10,532 nt of DNA from contig JACQDG010000308.1 in the NCBI GenBank assembly GCA_016201185.1, positions 1 through 10,532 on the forward strand. Direction: 5' to 3'. The notes beneath the pieces were generated by a model. That model ran no database searches. It was not told the origin of the DNA and was given only the letters and a program-made list of their open reading frames with translations. A program made the position numbers and the translations under genes. This document shows positions 5,965 to 10,532 of this stretch, in pieces (the first letter of the stretch is position 1; the number at the start of each line of letters is the position of its first letter). Origin of the DNA: Acidobacteriota bacterium. Its GTDB lineage: Bacteria > Acidobacteriota > Terriglobia > Bryobacterales > JACQDG01.

Positions 5965-6840
5965 CTATGTCGGCGTGGACCGAGCATCGGCGGCTGGTTC
6001 GCCGCACAGGAAATCGAGGGCCCGCGTGATCCAGCTTCGCAGCTCTCCTCGCGGCACCACGGCGTCGAGCATGCCGTGCTCGAGCAGAAACTCGCTGCGC
6101 TGGAATCCCGGCGGCAGCTTCTGCCGGATGGTCTGCTCGATCACCCGGGGGCCGGCGAAGCCGATCAGAGCATTCGGCTCGGCGATATTGAAGTCCCCCA
6201 GCATGGCGTAGCTGGCCGTCACGCCTCCGGTAGTCGGGTCGGTGAGCATGCTGATGTAGGGCACGCGGGCCTCGTCGAGCCGCATCAGGGCGCAGGAGAT
6301 TTTGCCCATCTGCATCAGGCTGACGGCGCCCTCCATCATCCGCGCGCCGCCGGAGGCCGAAACGATCAGCAGCGGCCGCCGGGTCTTGACGGCTCGCTCG
6401 ATGGCCCGTGTTATCTTCTCGCCCACCACGCATCCCATGCTGCCGCCGATGAACCGGTATTCCATGGAGCCGACGATCACTGGCCGGCCGTTCAAGGTCC
6501 CTTCCGCCGTAATGAGCGCATCCGTGAGGCCGGTCGCTTCTCGCATCGCATCCAGCCGCTCCCGATACGGCTTCTGATCGACAAAAGAGAGGGGATCGCT
6601 GCTGGTCAGACCCGCATCAAGCTCCTTCCATTGGCCGCCGTCCAGCAGTTGACAGAGCCGCGTGCGGGCGTCCACCTTGAAATGGTAGCCGCACTTCGGG
6701 CAAACGAGCAGGTTGGCCTCCATGTCCCGCTTCCAGATGATCTGCCGGCAGCCGTCGCACTTGATCCACAGGCCCTCGGTGCGGACCTTCCTGGACTCCG
6801 ACGCCTCGGGTGGCGTGGTGTCTTTCTTGAACCAGGGCAT
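5965..6840 (-). CDS. accD: Acetyl-CoA carboxylase carboxyltransferase, beta subunit
   Basis: Beta subunit of the carboxyltransferase that, with AccA, moves CO2 from carboxybiotin on AccB to acetyl-CoA, making malonyl-CoA for fatty-acid synthesis. The 291 residues have the N-terminal four-cysteine zinc ribbon (C28, C31, C47, C50) and the crotonase-like carboxyltransferase core: GGSMGCVVGEKI (132-143), SASGGARMMEG (161-171), LTDPTTGGVTASYAM (199-213) and GFAGPRVIEQTI (227-238). Length is normal. No accA is in the window. The ATG follows the cobO stop after 2 bp, so the two are co-transcribed. Confidence 0.97.
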   Translation of the reverse strand: MPWFKKDTTPPEASESRKVRTEGLWIKCDGCRQIIWKRDMEANLLVCPKCGYHFKVDARTRLCQLLDGGQWKELDAGLTSSDPLSFVDQKPYRERLDAMREATGLTDALITAEGTLNGRPVIVGSMEYRFIGGSMGCVVGEKITRAIERAVKTRRPLLIVSASGGARMMEGAVSLMQMGKISCALMRLDEARVPYISMLTDPTTGGVTASYAMLGDFNIAEPNALIGFAGPRVIEQTIRQKLPPGFQRSEFLLEHGMLDAVVPRGELRSWITRALDFLCGEPAADARSTPT

Positions 6841-6842
6841 AC

Positions 6843-7379
6843 TCAGTACTCAATACCCCGCTGGGCCAGGATCCCCTGCTCGTAGGGGTGCTTGACCTGC
6901 TTAATTTCGCTTACCAGGTCCGCGGCCTCCACCAGCTTAGGATGCGCGTTGCGGCCGGTGCAAATCACGTGCAGTGTCTCGGGCCGCGTCTTCAAGTCGG
7001 CCACCACGCGGTCGATCTCCAGCATGCCGTAATGGATGGCATAGTTGATTTCGTCGCAGATGATCATATCAAACCGTCCGCCGCGCATCTCATCCACCAC
7101 CATGGCCCAGGCCTTCTGGGCCATCTCCACGTCGGCCGGATCGGGTTTTTCCGCGCCGATTTTGACGAAGCCGCGCCCCATCACCCGGATCTCGAACGAC
7201 CCCTCCGGCAGCATCTTCGCCGCATCCAGCTCGCCGTAATGCCAGGAACCTTTGATGAACTGGACCATGAGCACCTTGAACCCCTGGCCGACGGCGCGGA
7301 AGGCAGTTCCCATGGCGGCCGAGGTCTTGCCCTTGCCATTGCCGGTGTAGACGATCAGGAGGCCTTTGTTTTCAGCCAT
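6843..7379 (-). CDS. cobO: Corrinoid (cob(I)alamin) adenosyltransferase, CobO/CobA type
   Basis: Transfers the adenosyl group of ATP to cob(I)alamin or cob(I)yrinic acid diamide, making the coenzyme form of B12. The 178 residues carry the P-loop TGNGKGKTSA (12-21), FIKGSWHYGE (41-50), the Walker-B-like CDEINYAI (108-115) and the family signature CTGRNAHPKLVEAADLVSEI (140-159), ending in a conserved aromatic tail. Length and motifs match the CobA/CobO type, not PduO or EutT. No other cobalamin gene is near, so it may serve B12 salvage or an adenosylcobalamin-dependent enzyme elsewhere. It starts 15 bp after rlmH ends, and no good Shine-Dalgarno is seen, so it may depend on read-through from upstream. 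Confidence 0.95.
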   Translation of the reverse strand: MAENKGLLIVYTGNGKGKTSAAMGTAFRAVGQGFKVLMVQFIKGSWHYGELDAAKMLPEGSFEIRVMGRGFVKIGAEKPDPADVEMAQKAWAMVVDEMRGGRFDMIICDEINYAIHYGMLEIDRVVADLKTRPETLHVICTGRNAHPKLVEAADLVSEIKQVKHPYEQGILAQRGIEY

Positions 7380-7394
7380 GAAAAGGAAGCAGCC

Positions 7395-7811
7395 CTATCT
7401 CGGATACGGATGGTTGCGCAAGATCGTGAACGCCCGATAGATTTGCTCCGCCGCCGCCACCCGCGCCAACTCGTGCGACAACGTCAGGCGCGACAATGCC
7501 ATCAACAGGTCCGCTTCCTGCCGGACCGGTTCGGAAAAGCCGTCCACCCCGCCCACCACGAACTGCAGCTCCTTTACCGCGCCGTTCTCCACCTTCTCGA
7601 TCACAGCGGCCAGTTCGGTGGAGCTCAAATGCCGGCCGGCCGGATCCAAGAGCACTCGGAAAGACCGGGCTCCGGCCGGCAGGGCCTGCTCGCTGCGCAC
7701 CGCTTGCAGGCGGAATTCACAGAAGCGCCCGATGCGCCGCGCGTACTCTTCGGCCCACTGCTGGGCAGGGCCTTGGCGCGGCCGGCCGACGTAAAACAAG
7801 GAAACCTTCAG
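7395..7811 (-). CDS. rlmH: 23S rRNA pseudouridine-1915 N3-methyltransferase RlmH, likely CTG start
   Basis: SPOUT-family enzyme that uses S-adenosylmethionine to methylate pseudouridine 1915 in helix 69 of 23S rRNA on assembled 70S ribosomes. The C-terminal SAM-binding trefoil-knot motifs are clear: VVGGVDGF (85-92), LSRLTLSHELARV (106-118) and AEQIYRAFTILRNHPYPR at the end (usually HPYHK/R). The first strand KVSLFYVGR (2-10) requires a start just before it. The only codon there is CTG 7811, preceded by GGAGAGG (7823-7817) at 5 bp and overlapping the TGA of the previous gene. No ATG, GTG or TTG lies a short way upstream, and the next possible start, TTG 7799, would cut into the first strand and is too far from the SD. 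From CTG the protein is 138 residues, slightly short for the family (about 155). Confidence 0.9.
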   Translation of the reverse strand: MKVSLFYVGRPRQGPAQQWAEEYARRIGRFCEFRLQAVRSEQALPAGARSFRVLLDPAGRHLSSTELAAVIEKVENGAVKELQFVVGGVDGFSEPVRQEADLLMALSRLTLSHELARVAAAEQIYRAFTILRNHPYPR

Positions 7812-8293
7812 AGTAGCCTCTCCACCACCACTACATTGGGGCCGGCGCCGTTCGGAGGTCCGTGGCGCAAGTGCACGCCCACCACCCGGAATCCCAGCTT
7901 CTCGACCAGCTTGCGGCTGCTGGTGTTGTGCTCGAGCAAGTAGCCGATCAGCTTGCTGAGTCCCAGGGCGCGGGCCTCGGCGATCAACGCCTCGCCGAGC
8001 AGTTGCCCTACGGCGTGCCTCCGCCAGGCGCGGTCGATGTAGACCGACATTTCGGCCATGGCGGAAAATGCCGGCCCTTCCCGGTAGGGCCGGAGCGACG
8101 CCCACCCCACCGGCTGGCGGTAGTTTTCCGCGAGCAGCACTCGATGGCGCGAATCGGCCAGCCAACCTTCCACTTCAGACAGCGGGGACATTCCGGTGGC
8201 AAAAGTGGCCAGCCGGTCTTCAATGCCCTGGTTGTAGATCCGCCAAATGGCCGTGGCGTCCGCCGGACCGGCCAGCCGAATCTCAAATCCCAT
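7808..8293 (-). CDS. GNAT N-acetyltransferase (phosphinothricin/MnaT-like)
   Basis: Acetyl-CoA-dependent N-acetyltransferase of about 161 residues. The GNAT core is plain: an N-terminal IRLAGPADATAIWRIYNQGI (5-24), the FATGMSPLSEVEGWL segment (31-45) that resembles phosphinothricin/methionine-sulfoximine acetyltransferases, the acetyl-CoA loop RRHAVGQLLG (91-100; consensus Q/RxxGxG/A, here atypical), and NTSSRKLVEKLGF (123-135) with its conserved Asn and GF. The substrate is unknown; detoxification of an amino-acid analogue is only a guess. ATG 8293 is used here, but TTG 8317 has a better AAGGAG (8331-8326) 8 bp upstream and would add 8 residues. It sits between rsfS and rlmH; its stop overlaps the rlmH start, implying coupled translation. 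Confidence 0.88.
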   Translation of the reverse strand: MGFEIRLAGPADATAIWRIYNQGIEDRLATFATGMSPLSEVEGWLADSRHRVLLAENYRQPVGWASLRPYREGPAFSAMAEMSVYIDRAWRRHAVGQLLGEALIAEARALGLSKLIGYLLEHNTSSRKLVEKLGFRVVGVHLRHGPPNGAGPNVVVVERLL

Positions 8294-8319
8294 TCCCGCC
8301 GGGGGCTCCGAGGCCAAGG

Positions 8320-8661
8320 TCAGTTCTCCTTGGGGACGGACAGGCGGCGGGCGGCTTTCCACAGCCGCCCCAGCTCGTAGTAGTTGCGCGCGCGGACTGA
8401 GAAAATGTGGACGATCAGATCGCCGTAGTCCATCAAGATCCATTCGGCCTGCTGGTAGCCTTCGATGCTCGCCGGCCGTTTCCCCTCCACTTTCATCTGC
8501 TGTTCCACTTCGTCGCTGATGGCCTGATTCTGGCGCGAATTGAGGCCGCTGCAAATCACGAATGTGTCGGTGAAGCTGGCCACGTCCCGCAGGTCCAGGA
8601 CCGCGATGTCCTCCGCCTTCTTTGCCAGCGCCGCTTCTACAGCGACCTGCCAAGCTTCCAT
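8320..8661 (-). CDS. rsfS: Ribosomal silencing factor RsfS
   Basis: Small cytosolic protein that binds ribosomal protein uL14 on the 50S subunit and blocks subunit joining in starvation. The 113 residues match the family throughout: IAVLDLRDVASFTDTFVICS (19-38), NSRQNQAISDEVE (41-53), EGYQQAEWILMDYGDLIVHI (67-86) and RNYYELGRLW (92-101). ATG 8661 is chosen because GGGGAG (8673-8668) lies 6 bp upstream. The other in-frame ATG at 8682 overlaps the probable -10 box and would lie outside the transcript. First gene of the minus-strand housekeeping operon; rsfS next to rlmH is a common arrangement, here with a GNAT gene between. Confidence 0.94.
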   Translation of the reverse strand: MEAWQVAVEAALAKKAEDIAVLDLRDVASFTDTFVICSGLNSRQNQAISDEVEQQMKVEGKRPASIEGYQQAEWILMDYGDLIVHIFSVRARNYYELGRLWKAARRLSVPKEN

Positions 8662-8680
8662 CCAGCTCTCCCCAAGCACC

Positions 8681-8686
8681 ATTGTA
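8681..8686 (-). promoter_or_regulatory. Probable -10 box of the rsfS operon promoter
   Basis: TACAAT on the minus strand (8686-8681) matches TATAAT at five of six positions and would start transcription near 8674, just ahead of the GGGGAG ribosome-binding site. The -35 region (TTCTGC, 17 bp upstream) is weak. It is the only good -10 in the 93-bp divergent gap for this direction. Confidence 0.45.
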
Positions 8687-8714
8687 GACAGAAAACCGCA
8701 GGGGCAGAACCGGC

Positions 8715-8745
8715 TTGCCGCAAAATGGGCCAGGCAGGCTAAAAT
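8715..8745 (+). promoter_or_regulatory. Possible promoter for the plus-strand secreted-protein genes
   Basis: TTGCCG (8715-8720) and TAAAAT (8740-8745) lie in the divergent gap with a rather long 19-bp spacer. The -10 ends only 9 bp before the ATG at 8755, and no Shine-Dalgarno lies between, so the mRNA would be leaderless or nearly so. The -10 is good, the -35 weak. Confidence 0.35.
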
Positions 8746-8754
8746 AGAAAATCC

Positions 8755-9531
8755 ATGCGTCGATTGGCTCTGTGTTTGCTTTTCCTGGCCCAGGCCGCAG
8801 GCGTGCGCGCCGCTGACGTCACCTCTGCGGAAGCCAACCTGCGGCGGGTCGAGGCGCTGGTCCAGGCCGGCGCCGCCTCGCGCTCGACCCTTGAGGAAGC
8901 GCGTCGGCAGCTTCAGGATGCCCGGAACGAGCAACTCCTCCGCCGGACCCTGTATTCCGGCAACGTAACACCCCAGGACGTGCCGGAGATGCTCCGCGCC
9001 GCCAGCGAGCTGAAAGATCGTGCGGCCGAGGCGCTCACTGCCCGGCAGAAAATGGCCGCTGAGGGCGTCCTGCCTGCCAAAGAGCTGGAGCGATGGCAGC
9101 AGGAGGCGGGTTACGCGGAGCGGCAGTGGGAAATGGCCCAGACCCGGGCCAACCTGGTCGAAGAGCTCGCCGAAATGGCCCGTCGCGAGGCGGAGCTGGC
9201 AGAAGAGGAAAAGCGGCAACTGGCCCTCCGCTCCACGGGCAGTGGGACCCTCACCGAGCAGGATTTCCAGAAAGTGGAATCGGCTTTCTATTACCAGTAT
9301 GCCCACACTCTCCCCGTCAGCGCCCGGGGCTCGACCCCGGTGCATCGCAGCCTGGGCTTCGACCACCGCGACCGCTTCGACGTGTCGCTCAATCCCGACC
9401 AGGAAGAGGGCCGCTGGCTGATAAACCTGCTCGACCGCCTCCGCGTTCCCTACATCGCCTTTCGGCGCGCCGTCGCCGGCCGCGCCACCGGCGCCCACAT
9501 CCACATCGGCCTGCCCAGCCCGCGGGAGTGA
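8755..9531 (+). CDS. Secreted coiled-coil protein with His/Asp-rich C-terminal domain, function unknown
   Basis: 258 residues, exported: the signal peptide MRRLALCLLFLAQAAGVRAA ends at a clear AxA site. Residues about 22-160 are rich in Ala, Glu, Arg and Leu with heptad-like spacing (RVEALVQAGAASRSTLEEAR; MAQTRANLVEELAEMARREA) and resemble the helical hairpins of TolC-type or adaptor proteins. After a Ser/Gly linker (160-166), residues about 175-258 form a compact domain with VHRSLGFDHRDRFDVSLNPD (196-215), VPYIAFR (231-237) and GAHIHIG (246-252). The candidate ligands His197, His204, Asp209, His248 and His250 recall M15-type zinc D-Ala-D-Ala peptidases, but the spacing is not the classic SxHxxGxAxD, so the function is open. 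The next gene starts 15 bp later, probably in the same transcript; envelope or cell-wall work is a guess from export and the neighbouring peptidase. Confidence 0.85.
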   Translation: MRRLALCLLFLAQAAGVRAADVTSAEANLRRVEALVQAGAASRSTLEEARRQLQDARNEQLLRRTLYSGNVTPQDVPEMLRAASELKDRAAEALTARQKMAAEGVLPAKELERWQQEAGYAERQWEMAQTRANLVEELAEMARREAELAEEEKRQLALRSTGSGTLTEQDFQKVESAFYYQYAHTLPVSARGSTPVHRSLGFDHRDRFDVSLNPDQEEGRWLINLLDRLRVPYIAFRRAVAGRATGAHIHIGLPSPRE

Positions 9532-9546
9532 GCATTCAGTCTGCCG

Positions 9547-10532
9547 ATGCACGCCGATAATGGGGCGTCACTTCAAAGGGTCCGATCTGTCTGCTGCCTG
9601 CTGCTTCTGGCGGCGCTCCCCATCCGCGCCGCGGTTCCAACCCCCGAATCCCACTTCGGTCACGAGATCGGCGCTGACCGCACAGTGCTCGATTGGGACA
9701 AGGTCGTCGCTTACTTCCGGCTGCTCGAGAAATCGAGCGACCGGATCCGCGTGGAGGAGCTGGGTAAGACCACGGAGGGCCGCCCCTTCATCCTGACCAC
9801 CATCTCGACCCCGGAAAATCTCCGCAACCTCGACCGCTACCGCCAGATCCAGGCCCGGCTGGCCGACCCGCGCCTGACCACGACGGCCGAGGCCGAATCC
9901 CTGATCGCCGCCGGGAAGAGCATCGTGCTGATCACTTGCTCCATCCACTCGACGGAAATCGCCTCCACTCACACGGCCATCGAGTTCATCTACAAGCTGC
10001 TCACTGAGGACACCCCGCGCCGCCGCGCCATTCTGGAAAACACCATCTTTCTGCTCGTCCCTTCCTTGAACCCGGATGGGCTGGACCTGGTCACCCGCTG
10101 GTACCGGAAGCAGCTCGGCACACCATTTGAAGGCACGTCGCCGCCCGAGCTGTATCACAAGTACGTGGGGCACGACAACAACCGCGACTGGTACATGTTT
10201 ACCCAGGCGGAAACGCGGCTGGCAGTGGGCAAGATCCACAACGTCTGGCGCCCCCAGATCGTCTACGACGTGCACCAGATGGGCCCTTATGCGGCGCGCA
10301 TCTTCGTCCCGCCGTGGATCGACCCTATCGAGCCTAATATTGACCCTATCATCGTCCAGGAGACCAACATGATCGGCGCTGGCATGGCGGCCGATTTAAC
10401 CGCGGCCGGCAAGAAAGGCGTAGTGCTTAACGCCCTTTACGACTACTGGACCCCGGCTCGGAACTACCAGGGCTACCACGGCGGCATGCGCATCCTGACC
10501 GAATCGGCGAGCGCGCGCCTGGCCACGCCGAT
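9547..10532 (+). CDS. Secreted M14-family zinc carboxypeptidase (C-terminus outside the window)
   Basis: The frame runs from ATG 9547 through 328 codons to the window edge with no stop. A basic N-terminus and a hydrophobic stretch (RVRSVCCLLLLAALPIRAA, about 11-29) form a signal peptide. The M14 core follows: the zinc ligands in CSIHSTE (His134, Glu137), PSLNPDGLD (172-180), NNRDW (211-215, with the substrate-binding Arg) and the third ligand in YDVHQMG (His243). The catalytic Glu expected further on lies beyond the edge. The sequence resembles large secreted acidobacterial M14 proteins, which often continue past 800 residues. No strong ribosome-binding site is seen; a GAGTGAG overlaps the preceding stop. 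It probably trims peptides from the C-terminus outside the cytoplasm. Confidence 0.92.
   Translation, partial: MHADNGASLQRVRSVCCLLLLAALPIRAAVPTPESHFGHEIGADRTVLDWDKVVAYFRLLEKSSDRIRVEELGKTTEGRPFILTTISTPENLRNLDRYRQIQARLADPRLTTTAEAESLIAAGKSIVLITCSIHSTEIASTHTAIEFIYKLLTEDTPRRRAILENTIFLLVPSLNPDGLDLVTRWYRKQLGTPFEGTSPPELYHKYVGHDNNRDWYMFTQAETRLAVGKIHNVWRPQIVYDVHQMGPYAARIFVPPWIDPIEPNIDPIIVQETNMIGAGMAADLTAAGKKGVVLNALYDYWTPARNYQGYHGGMRILTESASARLATP

Noticed and set aside
4792..6885. Long plus-strand open frame (697 codons) opposite folC and accD
   Set aside because: Both minus-strand genes are complete with all motifs. The opposite frame is kept open by codon bias and shows no domain.
8320..9552. Single long minus-strand frame (410 codons) ending in RsfS
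   Set aside because: Only the last 113 codons are RsfS; the upstream part is antisense to the plus-strand secreted protein and crosses the divergent promoter gap.
9560..9796. Short plus-strand frame starting at ATG 9560
   Set aside because: It is the wrong frame over the M14 peptidase, whose own frame from ATG 9547 has a signal peptide and all motifs.

Overview
The window is high-GC bacterial chromosomal DNA, densely packed and mostly on the minus strand. Gene content, many secreted peptidases, a MacB/TolC-type export cluster and a CACCGCAGAGACGCAGAG-type dispersed repeat suggest an Acidobacteriota-like genome. That assignment is inference; no rRNA or other phylogenetic marker is present, and I see no tRNA, CRISPR array or insertion sequence.

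Right-centre (8661 down to 3932, minus strand): an intact, tightly packed housekeeping operon, rsfS - GNAT acetyltransferase - rlmH - cobO - accD - folC - plsC-like acyltransferase. It joins ribosome maintenance, cobalamin adenosylation, malonyl-CoA synthesis, folate polyglutamylation and phospholipid acylation. Genes overlap or lie a few bases apart, and a TACAAT -10 box precedes rsfS. rlmH appears to start at CTG, overlapping the stop of the preceding gene.

Right end (8755 to the edge, plus strand): a divergent pair of secreted proteins. The first has a coiled coil and a His/Asp-rich C-terminal domain of uncertain, possibly metallopeptidase, function. The second is an M14-family zinc carboxypeptidase cut by the window edge.

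Left third (1-3823, minus strand): a secreted prolyl oligopeptidase followed by a tripartite export cluster (HlyD-like adaptor, MacB-like permease, start of a probable TolC-like protein). Almost every gene here is damaged. The peptidase has a frameshifting 22-bp tandem duplication in its signal peptide, and a missing middle segment replaced by a 99-bp inverted copy of its own downstream sequence. The adaptor lacks most of its middle and its N-terminal anchor. The permease lacks about 27 codons and changes frame. A palindromic repeat sits over the permease end and supplies part of the next protein's signal peptide. The intact right side and clustered damage on the left point either to a decaying, rearranged locus or to chimeric assembly; the sequence alone cannot decide. 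I see no clearly new defence or mobile system.
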